DNA from: Coriobacteriaceae bacterium
GTDB taxonomy: Bacteria > Actinomycetota > Coriobacteriia > Coriobacteriales > Coriobacteriaceae
DNA length: 64,000 nt
Direction of reading: 5' to 3'
Assembly (NCBI GenBank): GCA_902399975.1
Contig: CABOHA010000001.1
Location: 1,141,397-1,205,396 of the forward strand
The notes below the pieces were generated by a model, which was not told the DNA's origin, did no database searches, and saw only the letters and a list, made by a program, of their open reading frames with translations. The position numbers and the translations under genes are program-made. This document shows positions 25,722 to 34,364 of this stretch, piece after piece. Within the stretch, counting starts at the first letter, position 1, and the number at the start of each line of letters is the position of its first letter.

Positions 25722-26984
25722 CTACAACACGGCGCCCTCAGGCAGGTCGACGCGAACAATGTCCACGACATCGCCCACCTTGAGGTCGCACGGTCCTTCG
25801 TCAACACGCAACAGGCAGTTAGCCCGCTGCATCGTGCCGAGCAGCGCCGAATTCTGCGTCTTGGCCTCGGTCACCAACAGCTCACCGGTCTCGGGGTCAC
25901 GCAAAACCGTGGCGCGATCGAAGAAGCGTCGGTCCTGGCGCTTCTTTACGCCGTGCGTCAATATCGCCTGCTGCACGGGACGCGTACCCTCGGCAAAGCC
26001 GCGCATCTTGCGGATCGCGGGGCGGGCGAGCATCTCAAAGCCCACATACGCCGCCGCGGGATTGCCCGAAAGCCCCAAATACGGCTTGCCCCCAAGCAGG
26101 CCAAACGTGATGGCTTTGCCGGGACGCATCGAGATGCGGTCGAAGAGCACCTCGCCCTCGCGCCGGACGAGCGCCGTCACATAGTCGTAATCGCCCGCCG
26201 AGGCACCGCCGCTCGTAATGACAAAATCGCACTCCTGCACGGCGCGATGCACGAGCTCGGCGATTGCCTGCTCATCATCGGGAGCGATGCCAAAGAACAC
26301 CGGCTCGGCGCCGGCATCGAGTGCCTCGGCCATCAACGCCGACGAGTTGGAGTCGCGAATCTGCCCGCGCGCCGGCAGCTCACCCGGCGCGACCAGCTCC
26401 GTGCCCAGCGAGATAATGCCCACACGCGGCGCGGCATGCACCTTCACGCTCGCATACCCGGCGCTCGCCAGCAGGCCAGCGCCGGCCGGGGCCACAACCT
26501 CGCCGGCGTGCATCACAACATCGCCGACATGGGCCTCCTCGGCGGCAGAGCGAACGTTCTCCCCTACCTTGGCAGGCGCCGAGAAGCTCACGTGCGAGCC
26601 CTCGTTGCCGTCGCCGTCAAGCACCTCGACGATCTCGTATTTCACCACGGCATCGGCACCTTCGGGTACCGGCGCGCCCGTCATGATGCGGACCGTCTCG
26701 CCCACGCCGACCACGCCCTCAAAGACATGGCCCGCGGCCTCGTGTCCGACAACGTCGAGCGTCACCGGCGCCTCGCCAGATGCCTGCGCCAAGTCCGCCG
26801 AGCGCACGGCATATCCGTCCATAGCGCTGTTGGCAAACGGCGAAATGTCGATATCGGCCACCGCGTCCTCTGCCAAGGGAAGACCGGCGGCCTGCCACAC
26901 GGGAATCTCGACAACTTCGGTGCGATTCACGTGCGACAAGACGATCGCCTGCGCGTCCTCCAACGGAATGAGTTTCTCAACCAT
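25722..26984 (-). CDS. moeA: Molybdopterin molybdenumtransferase (MoeA/gephyrin E-domain family)
   Basis: A 420-residue enzyme that inserts molybdate into adenylylated molybdopterin. SAMDGYAVR near residue 57, RIMTGAPVPEGADAVV, GIISLGTELV, TSGGASAGDYD and LGLSGNPAAAYV are all family motifs, in order, and the C-terminal beta domain (LLVTEAKTQNSALLG) is present. The ATG at 26984 has AGAGGTG upstream and is better placed than one five codons earlier. Together with mogA and modABC it forms a molybdenum supply block next to the selenium operon. Confidence 0.93.
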   Translation of the reverse strand: MVEKLIPLEDAQAIVLSHVNRTEVVEIPVWQAAGLPLAEDAVADIDISPFANSAMDGYAVRSADLAQASGEAPVTLDVVGHEAAGHVFEGVVGVGETVRIMTGAPVPEGADAVVKYEIVEVLDGDGNEGSHVSFSAPAKVGENVRSAAEEAHVGDVVMHAGEVVAPAGAGLLASAGYASVKVHAAPRVGIISLGTELVAPGELPARGQIRDSNSSALMAEALDAGAEPVFFGIAPDDEQAIAELVHRAVQECDFVITSGGASAGDYDYVTALVRREGEVLFDRISMRPGKAITFGLLGGKPYLGLSGNPAAAYVGFEMLARPAIRKMRGFAEGTRPVQQAILTHGVKKRQDRRFFDRATVLRDPETGELLVTEAKTQNSALLGTMQRANCLLRVDEGPCDLKVGDVVDIVRVDLPEGAVL

Positions 26985-27160
26985 ATACACCTCTAGCATG
27001 CTGCGGCGCGCAACAAAAGCGCCGATTCTTTATGTTTCTCTCAGTATAATCCCTCGACGCGCGACCGCGACTTGGCCTGTACCCGCAAATACATCTGTCG
27101 GCCGCAAGCCGCGAAACAAAACCAAAACCAACCCACCGGCTCGTCGCGTTTACCGCGTTT

Positions 27161-27166
27161 TATAAT
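27161..27166 (+). promoter_or_regulatory. Candidate -10 element for the CLC gene
   Basis: TATAAT lies 30 bp upstream of the ATG. No convincing -35 is seen 16-18 bp further upstream. No fluoride riboswitch could be recognised in the 200-bp leader. Confidence 0.4.
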
Positions 27167-27195
27167 GCTCGTGTTGCAACCCAAAAGAGGAACGT

Positions 27196-28617
27196 ATGAC
27201 TTTTACCGACAAACCCGAAAGCGCAAACGAGGCGCAGGATCATTCCCAGCCGCTCGACGACGGCGGCCTTTTCTCCCTTAACGACGTCATCATGGCAGGC
27301 AGGCAACAGCTCACCCGCTCCGAGCATCTCTTGGCTGCCGACACGCGCCGCAACGCCCGCAACCTACTCGCGAGCGCCAAGCTGCTCGTGCTCGTAGTTA
27401 TCGTCTCGCTCGCCATGGGCGTTGCCGCTTGGGCGTTTTTGGCCTCGCTGAATATCGCGACCGACTATCGCGAGAGCCATGCGTGGATCTACGCCCTGCT
27501 CCCCGTCGTGGGCGTGGCCACCGCGTGGGTCTACAAGAACCACGGTCTCGCCGCCAAGCGCGGCAACAATTTGGTCATCGACTCCGCCCTGGGCACACGA
27601 CTCATCCATGCGCGCATGGCCGTTCTCACCTTCGTCTGCTCCACGCTCACGCACCTAACGGGCGGGTCGGCCGGTCGCGAGGGAGCTGCGGTGCAGATTG
27701 GCGGCACCATCGCCAGCAACATCTCGAGCCTCGCCCACCTCAAAAAGCATGACCACCACGACCTCATGCTCGCCGGCATCTCGTCGGCCTTTGGCGCCGT
27801 ATTCGGTTCGCCCCTTGCTGGAGCTTTCTTTGGCATGGAGATGTGCTTTATCGGCAAGATCGACTACACCGCGGGCATCTACTGCCTGGTCGCCTCGTTT
27901 ACCGGCTACTTTACGTCGCTTGCCTTGGGAACCGAGTACGAGGCGAATGTCATCGCCAGCGTTCCCAACATGACACCACGGACGGTTGTCATCGTTGTTA
28001 TCAGCGCCATTATCTTCGGCCTGACGGCACGCCTCTTTGCCTGGTCGGTTCGAACCGTCAAAAGCCTGTACGGTCGCTTTATCGCCAATTACCTCGTCCG
28101 CGCACTCATAGGCGCACTCGTGGTTTTGGCCGCCTATGCCCTCCTTGACGCCTGGAACTACGCCGGCCTTTCCACGTGGCTTTCCGGCGCCGGATTTGCA
28201 GGCAACACCACCCTGGCGGACGCAGCCATCAAGTTGGTCGTCACAGCGCTTACCCTGGGCGCGGGCTTCCAAGGCGGCGAGGTCACGCCCCTGTTTGGCA
28301 TCGGTGCGGCACTCGGTGGCTGGATCGGTTGCCTTACCGGGCTTGACCCCAGTTTTCTGGCGGCTCTCGGCATGCTCGGCGTGTTCTGCTCCGGCCTCAA
28401 CGTGCCCATCACCACCTGCATGATGGCTATCGACTTGTTCCATGGAACAGCCGCGGGCTTCTTTGTCATCGTCTCGTTTATTAGCTATCTCGTCGGCGGC
28501 CACCGTGGCGTGTACCCCGCCCAGCGCATCATCTCACCCAAGCGCCGTTCGCTTATTGTGGATGAGGGCGGTACGGTAGCGGATGCTATCGAGCGCCACA
28601 ACGACCTGATAGAGTAG
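27196..28617 (+). CDS. CLC family anion channel/transporter
   Basis: A 473-residue membrane protein of the voltage-gated chloride channel family, moving chloride or fluoride across the cytoplasmic membrane. About 50 polar N-terminal residues precede 10 or more hydrophobic helices. The anion-pathway motifs are GGSAGREGAAVQIGG (GREG with the gating Glu), RGNNLVID in place of the usual GSGIP, FGSPLAGAFFGMEM, and GGEVTPLFGIGAALGG near the C-terminus. The altered GSGIP motif resembles the fluoride-type branch. That assignment is tentative. There is no CBS domain. The start has AGAGGA upstream. It stands alone between moeA (divergent) and the lipid kinase gene 86 bp downstream. Confidence 0.85.
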   Translation: MTFTDKPESANEAQDHSQPLDDGGLFSLNDVIMAGRQQLTRSEHLLAADTRRNARNLLASAKLLVLVVIVSLAMGVAAWAFLASLNIATDYRESHAWIYALLPVVGVATAWVYKNHGLAAKRGNNLVIDSALGTRLIHARMAVLTFVCSTLTHLTGGSAGREGAAVQIGGTIASNISSLAHLKKHDHHDLMLAGISSAFGAVFGSPLAGAFFGMEMCFIGKIDYTAGIYCLVASFTGYFTSLALGTEYEANVIASVPNMTPRTVVIVVISAIIFGLTARLFAWSVRTVKSLYGRFIANYLVRALIGALVVLAAYALLDAWNYAGLSTWLSGAGFAGNTTLADAAIKLVVTALTLGAGFQGGEVTPLFGIGAALGGWIGCLTGLDPSFLAALGMLGVFCSGLNVPITTCMMAIDLFHGTAAGFFVIVSFISYLVGGHRGVYPAQRIISPKRRSLIVDEGGTVADAIERHNDLIE

Positions 28618-28703
28618 ATGTAATAATCGCCGTGCAGCCACAATCGGGGGCAATTCGACCTGAGCGCGACCGCACTGTCATGCCACACGCCGGGAGTCGC
28701 CCC

Positions 28704-29666
28704 ATGCACGCAACTGATTTTGGTCGCACGCTCATCATCGCCAACCCAGCCGCCCAGTCGGGTGCGGCGCGCGAGGTCGCTGAGCGCCTGCAGCGCTTTT
28801 TAGACATGACCGCGCGCTCATCCCAGTTTGACTTGGTACTGACCGAGCGCATGGGGCATGCCAAGGAACTTGCCGCACAGGCCCAGGGCTACCGCACCGT
28901 TATCGCTCTTGGCGGCGACGGCGTGATCCACGAGGTCGTCAATGGGCTTATGAAGCAAAAGCAGGACGCCCGCCCCGCCCTTGCCGTCCTGCCCGTGGGC
29001 TCCGGCAACGATTTTGCCCAAACGCTCGGTATCGACGATTTCTCCGGCAAGGATTTTGGCGCGCTGCTCACCTGCGAGCTGCAACGTCAGGACATCGGGC
29101 GCATTCGCTCATGGAGCCCTGCAAGCGGTAGCGGCGAGGCGACGGTCGAGTATTATGACCAGACGCTTTCGGTCGGTATCGACGCCGCCATCGGCCTGGG
29201 AACCACCGAGCTGCGCAAACAGACTGGCTTGACGGGCGCTCCGCTCTACACCCTCTCGGGCCTTGAGCAGTTTGGCCTACGCTATCGCAACTACCCCATG
29301 AAAGTCAGCTTTGACGGCGCGCCCGCCGAGCGCGTGCGGGCGATTATCATGGCGATTCAGCTGGGCCCCACCTATGGCTCGGGCTATCGCATCTGCCCCG
29401 ATGCCGACCCCTGCGACGGCATACTCGATGTCTGCTACGCCTGCGGCCCCGTCCCCCGCGCCGTTGCCCTGCCTATGTTTCTTTCGGCCAAGGACGGCCA
29501 CCACACCAAGTTGCCGCCGGTTCGTATGCGCCGCTGCCGCCATGCCGAGCTCACCTTCGAGCAGCCCGATTTCCCCATCCAGGCCGACGGCGAGCCCATT
29601 GTCGCCTCGCGCATCGAGGTTGACGTCCTCGGCAGCGCCCTCCAAGTTTGGCACCCCGCCCGCTAG
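28704..29666 (+). CDS. Diacylglycerol/lipid kinase family protein (DagK/YegS-like)
   Basis: A 320-residue cytoplasmic or membrane-associated kinase that phosphorylates diacylglycerol or a related lipid with ATP. LIIANPAAQSG opens the catalytic domain. IALGGDGVIHEVVNGL is the nucleotide-binding GGDG motif. LAVLPVGSGNDFAQTLGI is the second glycine-rich motif. The C-terminal beta domain ends with QADGEPIVASRIEVDVL. The ATG at 28704 has GGGAG 7 bp upstream; in-frame ATGs 8 and 24 codons earlier have no ribosome site. It converges with the release-factor-like gene with only 21 bp between stops. The lipid substrate is not determinable. Confidence 0.85.
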   Translation: MHATDFGRTLIIANPAAQSGAAREVAERLQRFLDMTARSSQFDLVLTERMGHAKELAAQAQGYRTVIALGGDGVIHEVVNGLMKQKQDARPALAVLPVGSGNDFAQTLGIDDFSGKDFGALLTCELQRQDIGRIRSWSPASGSGEATVEYYDQTLSVGIDAAIGLGTTELRKQTGLTGAPLYTLSGLEQFGLRYRNYPMKVSFDGAPAERVRAIIMAIQLGPTYGSGYRICPDADPCDGILDVCYACGPVPRAVALPMFLSAKDGHHTKLPPVRMRRCRHAELTFEQPDFPIQADGEPIVASRIEVDVLGSALQVWHPAR

Positions 29667-29687
29667 CAAGGCCAGCGGGACAAACGG

Positions 29688-30068
29688 CTACTCGTCGCTG
29701 CCCGGCTTGCGACGGTTGGCCTTTTTAATGGCTTTGAAGTGCTTGTCATTAAGCCTGCGTTGGCGAGAGCGCTGGGGTACCTTGGTCTTTACGCGTCGGC
29801 GCGGTGGACGCCCGCGACGCTCAAGCTCAGCGCGCAGCTTACGCAGGCAGCTCGCGCGATTTTGGAACTGGCTGCGGCTCTCGCGCGCCGTCACGGTAAT
29901 CCCTGTGGGCACGTGCTTCATGCGCACCGCCGAGTCCGTCGTGTTCACGCCTTGTCCGCCCGGACCCGTCGCGCGAAACACCTGAACCTCGCAATCGCGC
30001 GCCAACTCTTCGGCCGCCATCGCGGCATAGCGCGCATACTCACGCCATCCCATCTTGTTCTCATCCAT
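29688..30068 (-). CDS. Release-factor-like protein with GGQ motif (RF-1 domain only)
   Basis: A 126-residue protein consisting of a class I release-factor catalytic domain. [20 protein letters not shown] carries the GGQ that triggers peptidyl-tRNA hydrolysis on the ribosome. [18 protein letters not shown] resembles the same region of RF1/RF2 more than ArfB. The C-terminal 40 residues are rich in Arg and Lys, as in ArfB-type rescue factors, where the tail enters the mRNA channel. No codon-recognition domain is present, so a stalled-ribosome rescue role is likely. Start at 30068 with AGGGGAGG upstream. Confidence 0.8.
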   Translation of the reverse strand: MDENKMGWREYARYAAMAAEELARDCEVQVFRATGPGGQGVNTTDSAVRMKHVPTGITVTARESRSQFQNRASCLRKLRAELERRGRPPRRRVKTKVPQRSRQRRLNDKHFKAIKKANRRKPGSDE

Positions 30069-30091
30069 ATCAACACCTCCCCTCATAAAAA

Positions 30092-30122
30092 ATGTGACAA
30101 AGGGAAAGTCCCTTTGTCACAT
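30092..30122 (-). terminator. Strong terminator of xpt
   Basis: A perfect 14-bp stem (arms 30092-30105 and 30109-30122, 3-nt loop) is followed on the minus strand by TTTTTT. The release-factor-like gene begins only 24 bp further on. Confidence 0.9.
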
Positions 30123-30149
30123 CGCATACCAATCGCTTGTGTTGCGCGC

Positions 30150-30728
30150 TTAGGCGAAGGTGATCTCGCCGGTATCGCAGTCCATATCGGCGATACGGGC
30201 TAGGCTTTCAACGCGGAAGCCGCGCTCGCGGAGCTTATCGCCACCGCCCTGGAAGCCCTTCTCCACCGCAATGCCAATACCGGACACCTCGGCACCCGCA
30301 GCCTCGCAGATCTTGATAAGACCCTCGAGCGCGCAGCCGTTGGCCAAGAAGTCGTCGATGATCAGGACCTTGTCGCCCTCGGACAAGAAACGCTTGCCAA
30401 CGATGACCGGGTACTCCTTCTGCTTGGTAAAGGAGTAGATGGTCGTGGCATACTGCTCGCCGTCGAGGTTAATGGACTGGGCCTTCTTGGCAAAGACCAC
30501 CGGCACGCCGCCAAAGTGCTGGGCTGCAATGCAAGCCATACCAATGCCCGAAGCCTCAATCGTCAGGATCTTGTTGATCTCAACATTCTTGAACAGACGG
30601 GCCCACTCGGCGCCCATGTGGTCGAACAGCTCAACGTCGCACTGGTGGTTGAGGAAGGCATCAACCTTAAGGACGTTACCGGCCTTTACGATGCCGTCAT
30701 GGCGAATACGATCCTCAAGCTCCTGCAT
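30150..30728 (-). CDS. xpt: Xanthine phosphoribosyltransferase
   Basis: A 192-residue purine salvage enzyme making XMP from xanthine and PRPP in the cytoplasm. [15 protein letters not shown] and [19 protein letters not shown], the latter holding the PRPP-binding motif, match Xpt, and the length equals that of Bacillus Xpt. GITFA closes the protein. The start at 30728 is followed by QELEDRI, typical of the family. No purine riboswitch, often found upstream of xpt, was recognised in the 150 bp before it. It is monocistronic by the flanking terminator. Confidence 0.92.
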   Translation of the reverse strand: MQELEDRIRHDGIVKAGNVLKVDAFLNHQCDVELFDHMGAEWARLFKNVEINKILTIEASGIGMACIAAQHFGGVPVVFAKKAQSINLDGEQYATTIYSFTKQKEYPVIVGKRFLSEGDKVLIIDDFLANGCALEGLIKICEAAGAEVSGIGIAVEKGFQGGGDKLRERGFRVESLARIADMDCDTGEITFA

Positions 30729-30886
30729 GGCGCAACCCCTTCTCGCGGCAACGATACCGCGCGATTAATAAACGTTGTTCGATAGTCTACCACGGACCGA
30801 CCCCCGCCTGTCCCACAAGCCGCATCGCACCACAAACCAGTCTTTTTGGGACGGCGCGAATACGTGGCAGGCAGCCTCCCAACACG

Positions 30887-32191
30887 CTAATGGCGGGCGC
30901 GCATCCTCACCAAACGCACCATGGCGAGCGCAAAACCCACAGCGGCCACAGCCATAAGCACGTAGAACACCGAGCGAAAACCGAATAGGAATACATCCGG
31001 ACGGCCTGCAACGAAACTGGTTACGGCCTCGCCCATCGCCACGCTCATCTGCCCATACAGGATATGCGACGCCACCGTAATGCCGAATGCCATGCCAGCG
31101 TAGCGCGCCAAACTGCCCAAGCTGCCCGCAAAACCGAGCGCCTCGCGCGGGGCCGAACCCATATACAGGGAGTTGTTAGGGCTTTGGAAAATCGACGTAC
31201 CGAGCGACATAAATGCGACGCAGCACACGATCACAAGGATGGAGGAATGCTCGTTGAGCGTGCTCACCGCAAAGAGACCGCACACGTACACACCCAGGCC
31301 GACCGCCGTGGGGCCCTCGCAGCCAACACGGTCCGAAACCGTACCCGAAAGCGGGCCGATAAAGGCATTCACCATCGGCAACGCCAAAAAGAGTAGTCCA
31401 GAGATGTCGGAACCAAAGCCGTGGGCGTCCTGAAAATAGAACGGCAGGATAAACTCGGATGCGCCAATACCAACGAACACGATGAGCATGCAGGCGAGGT
31501 TGATGGTGAAGGCCGAATTTGCAAAGCAGCGACGAGCAGCCTCGATCAGGGACATGGGGCGCTCGCCAGCCTCCGGCTTAACATGCGGCAGCGTATAGAG
31601 CCCCACGATAAACGAGATGACGCCAATGGGCAGGTTGATGAGGAAGATGCTCTCCCTGGGAAAGCTTGCCACCAGCATGCCGCCCAGCACGGGGCCACAC
31701 ATCATGCCGAGGGCCACGAAGGTCGCGAGAATACCCATGGCACGACCGCGCTCGCGCGCCGGAAACGACTCGGTGATGATACCCATGTTGTTAGCCATGG
31801 CCGCCGCGCAGCCGACGCCCTGCACAATGCGTGCCAGAATAAGAACTTCGAGCGAACTCGAAAGGCCGCAAAGCAGCGAGCCGGCCGTAAAAACGATTAC
31901 GCCCAGCTGGAATACGCCCACCTTGCCGCGCACGTCGCCCAAGCGGCCAAACGGCAGCATAGCCACGCATGTCGCAAGCAGATACACCGAGCTTACCAGC
32001 TGAATGCGATCGAGGCCCACACCCAGCTCCTTTTGTATCACGGGCAGCGCCACGGTCACGACGGTCGAATCCAGACACACCATAAACGTCATGATGAGCA
32101 CGGTAAACAGAATCGCCCACTTGTTCTTGCCATGGGTGTCGCCCTCAAGGGCAATGTGCTCGCGGCGCAGCTGCTCTGCAGTTTTCTCCAT
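30887..32191 (-). CDS. MFS drug-resistance-type transporter (DHA2/EmrB-QacA-like)
   Basis: A 434-residue inner-membrane exporter driven by the proton gradient. VCLDSTVVTVALPVIQ in the first helix matches the DHA2 motif, and GRLGDVRGKVGVFQLG is the loop 2-3 MFS motif. REHIALEGDTHGKNKW precedes the first helix. FIGPLSGTVSDRVG is the corresponding second-half motif. The length suits 12 rather than 14 helices. The ATG at 32191 has AAAGG 7 bp upstream; the preceding in-frame ATG is too close to it. It follows a terminator, so it has its own promoter. The substrate is unknown. Confidence 0.82.
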   Translation of the reverse strand: MEKTAEQLRREHIALEGDTHGKNKWAILFTVLIMTFMVCLDSTVVTVALPVIQKELGVGLDRIQLVSSVYLLATCVAMLPFGRLGDVRGKVGVFQLGVIVFTAGSLLCGLSSSLEVLILARIVQGVGCAAAMANNMGIITESFPARERGRAMGILATFVALGMMCGPVLGGMLVASFPRESIFLINLPIGVISFIVGLYTLPHVKPEAGERPMSLIEAARRCFANSAFTINLACMLIVFVGIGASEFILPFYFQDAHGFGSDISGLLFLALPMVNAFIGPLSGTVSDRVGCEGPTAVGLGVYVCGLFAVSTLNEHSSILVIVCCVAFMSLGTSIFQSPNNSLYMGSAPREALGFAGSLGSLARYAGMAFGITVASHILYGQMSVAMGEAVTSFVAGRPDVFLFGFRSVFYVLMAVAAVGFALAMVRLVRMRARH

Positions 32192-32224
32192 ATCCATCCT
32201 TTCGAGTGGTGCAACGCAAAAACG

Positions 32225-32263
32225 GGGCCCCAATCGCCTGCGAACAGTCGCGATTGGGGTCCC
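32225..32263 (-). terminator. Terminator of the O-acetylhomoserine sulfhydrylase gene
   Basis: Arms GGGCCCCAATCGC and GCGATTGGGGTCCC pair over 13 bp, with one wobble, and are followed on the minus strand by GTTTTTGC. Confidence 0.85.
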
Positions 32264-32332
32264 GCCTACGGAATCGGAACTAAAGGTCGCCGAAGCTTTC
32301 TGCCAGCATCGGCGACTTGTGCGAACGCTAGC

Positions 32333-33616
32333 CTAGCACTGCTCGAGCGCCTGCTCAAGGTCGGCAATCAGATCGGCCGTGTCCTCGAGGCCGCACGACA
32401 GGCGCACCATGTCGGCGGAGATGCCGCAGGCGATGAGCTCCTCATCGTTCATTTGGCGATGCGTGGCGTTAGCGGGATGCAGGCAGCAGGTGCGGGCGTC
32501 TGCCACATGCGTGGCGATCTGGGCGAGCTTAAGGCTCTTCATAAAGGTCTCGGCCGCCGCGCGACCACCGTTAAAGCCAAAGCTCACGACGCCGCAGGTA
32601 CCGTTGGGCATGTACTTCTGAGCCAGGTCATAGTACTTATCGCCCTCCAGGCCCGGATAGCTCACAAAGCGCACCTTGGGATGACTCTGCAGGAACTTGG
32701 CAACGGCCAGGCCGTTCTCACAATGACGCGGCATGCGTACATGCAGGCTCTCGAGCGAGCTGTTCAGGAAGAAGGCCGCCTGCGGGTTCTGCATGGGGCC
32801 GAGGTCGCGCATGAGCTGAGCGGTTGCCTTGGTAATGAAGGCACCCTCGCGACCGAACTTCTCGGCATAGGTCACGCCGTGATAGCTCTCGTCGGGCGTG
32901 GTGAGACCCGGGAACTTGTCTGCATGGGCCATCCAGTCAAACTGGCCGTGGTCGACGATCACGCCACCCAGGTAGGCCGCATGCCCATCCATGTACTTGG
33001 TGGTAGAGTGCGTGACGATGTCGGCGCCCCACTCAAAGGGACGGCACATCACGGGCGTCGGGAAGGTGTTGTCGACCATCAGCGGCACGCCGTGGTCATG
33101 CGCGGCCTTGGCAAAGCGCTCAATATCGAGCACGGCAAGGGCGGGGTTGGCAATCGTCTCGCCAAAGACGAGCTTGGTATTGGGCTTAAAGGCGGCCTCG
33201 AGCTCCTCATCGGTGCAGTCGGGGGCAACAAAGGTGCAGGTGACGCCCATACGACCCATGGTGTGGGCGAGCAGGTTGTAGGTACCGCCGTAGATGGCAG
33301 AGCTTGCGACCACGTGATCGCCGGCACCGGCAACGTTAAAGATCGCGAGGAAGTTCGCAGCCATGCCCGAGCTCGTGAGCATCGCCGCGGTACCACCCTC
33401 CATCTCGCAGATCTTGGCAGCGACCAGATCGCACGTGGGGTTCTGCAGGCGGCTGTAGAAGTAGCCCGACTCCTCCAGGTCAAACAGCTTGCCCATGTGC
33501 TCGGACGTGTCGTACTTCCACGTGGTGGACTGGTAGATGGGCACCTGGCGCGGCTCCGCATCGCCCGGATGATAGCCGCCCTGAACACATGTAGTTCCGA
33601 TGGTCTGCTCGCTCAT
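32333..33616 (-). CDS. O-acetylhomoserine sulfhydrylase/aminocarboxypropyltransferase (MetY-type)
   Basis: A 427-residue PLP enzyme of the Cys/Met metabolism family that makes homocysteine (or methionine analogues) from O-acetylhomoserine and sulfide. PIYQSTTWKYDTSEHM and YFYSRLQNPTCD lie near the N-terminus. LVFGETIANPALAVLDIE precedes VDNTFPTPV, and DIVTHSTTKYMDGHAAYLGG contains the PLP lysine. CLHPANATHRQM and DMVRLSCGLE are C-terminal family motifs. Length and motifs suit MetY better than MetB/MetC. Start at 33616, GGGAG upstream. It is a single-gene unit ended by a terminator. Confidence 0.9.
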   Translation of the reverse strand: MSEQTIGTTCVQGGYHPGDAEPRQVPIYQSTTWKYDTSEHMGKLFDLEESGYFYSRLQNPTCDLVAAKICEMEGGTAAMLTSSGMAANFLAIFNVAGAGDHVVASSAIYGGTYNLLAHTMGRMGVTCTFVAPDCTDEELEAAFKPNTKLVFGETIANPALAVLDIERFAKAAHDHGVPLMVDNTFPTPVMCRPFEWGADIVTHSTTKYMDGHAAYLGGVIVDHGQFDWMAHADKFPGLTTPDESYHGVTYAEKFGREGAFITKATAQLMRDLGPMQNPQAAFFLNSSLESLHVRMPRHCENGLAVAKFLQSHPKVRFVSYPGLEGDKYYDLAQKYMPNGTCGVVSFGFNGGRAAAETFMKSLKLAQIATHVADARTCCLHPANATHRQMNDEELIACGISADMVRLSCGLEDTADLIADLEQALEQC

Positions 33617-33704
33617 ATCCAACTCCCTTACTTGGGTTTTGTTTTTATTCGGTTTACGATACCGCTACCCCGCACCCCTCTCAACCCATCCCGCCGATAG
33701 GTTA

Positions 33705-33735
33705 TGGGACAAATTAATCATGTTTATTTGTCCCA
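33705..33735. promoter_or_regulatory. Perfect 10-bp palindrome between divergent genes
   Basis: TGGGACAAAT (33705-33714) and ATTTGTCCCA (33726-33735) are separated by 11 bp in the 230-bp gap between metY-type and C_GCAxxG_C_C genes. It could be an operator, or a transcript hairpin. No factor is known. Confidence 0.45.
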
Positions 33736-33850
33736 AATCTTAAGAAAGTGTTCGATGGCGAAAAACAATGAGATATGCACTGCGGTCTCGATAAGCGAAT
33801 GCGCCAGCAAGGGTACCATAGGCGGGTACACCGCAATCAAGGAGACACCG

Positions 33851-34297
33851 ATGAAGCAGATTGATACCACTCAGCTCAACACTGCCACCTGCCAGGCTCA
33901 GGCTGCCGAATACCACGCCCGCGGCTTTAACTGCGCGCAGGCCGTCGCCTGCACGCTCGCGCCCGCCGTCGGGCTCGACCCCCAGGTCGCCTTTACCCTC
34001 ACCGAGGGCTTTGGCGCCGGCATGGGCGGCATGACCGAAACTTGCGGTGCCATCTCGGGCGCCGTGGCCATCATGGGCTTTGTAATGAGCGATGGCATGG
34101 AAAACCCCAAGACCAAGGGCCAGACCTACAAACTGTCGCGCGAGATTGCCAAGCGCTTTGGCGAGAAGAACACGACGACCGTCTGCGGCACGCTCAAGGG
34201 CATCGGATCGGACAAGGGTCCGCTCCGCAGCTGTCCCGGTTGCATCGACGATGCCGTCGAAATCGCCTGTGATGTACTAAAGCAGCTCGCCGAGTAA
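33851..34297 (+). CDS. C_GCAxxG_C_C family protein
   Basis: A 148-residue cytoplasmic protein of a family named after its conserved cysteines and often found near redox or selenium genes. FNCAQAVACTLAP holds the first cysteine, ETCGAISGAVAIMG the central CGA-x-SG motif, VCGTLKGIG and LRSCPGCIDDAV the last ones. A glycine-rich loop GFGAGMGGMTE precedes the central motif. The ATG at 33851 has AAGGAG 6 bp upstream; 49 further upstream codons are open but have no support. The function is unknown; a redox or metal-binding role is suggested by the cysteines. Confidence 0.85.
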   Translation: MKQIDTTQLNTATCQAQAAEYHARGFNCAQAVACTLAPAVGLDPQVAFTLTEGFGAGMGGMTETCGAISGAVAIMGFVMSDGMENPKTKGQTYKLSREIAKRFGEKNTTTVCGTLKGIGSDKGPLRSCPGCIDDAVEIACDVLKQLAE

Positions 34298-34314
34298 ACG
34301 GCAGCGACATAAAA

Positions 34315-34361
34315 CGACGGTCGGTGTGCTTGGGATCCGTCCAAAAGCACGCCGGCCGTCG
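34315..34361. terminator. Bidirectional terminator between convergent genes
   Basis: Arms 34315-34331 and 34345-34361 pair over 17 bp (two wobbles) between the stops of the C_GCAxxG_C_C gene and the IMPACT-family gene. The A/T tracts next to it are short. Confidence 0.7.
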
Positions 34362-34364
34362 CCG

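Noticed and set aside
26985..27195. Fluoride riboswitch before the CLC gene
   Set aside because: The conserved motif was not recognised, so the CLC protein is not assigned to the fluoride class on this ground.
30729..30886. Purine riboswitch expected before xpt
   Set aside because: None of the conserved loop sequences was found.
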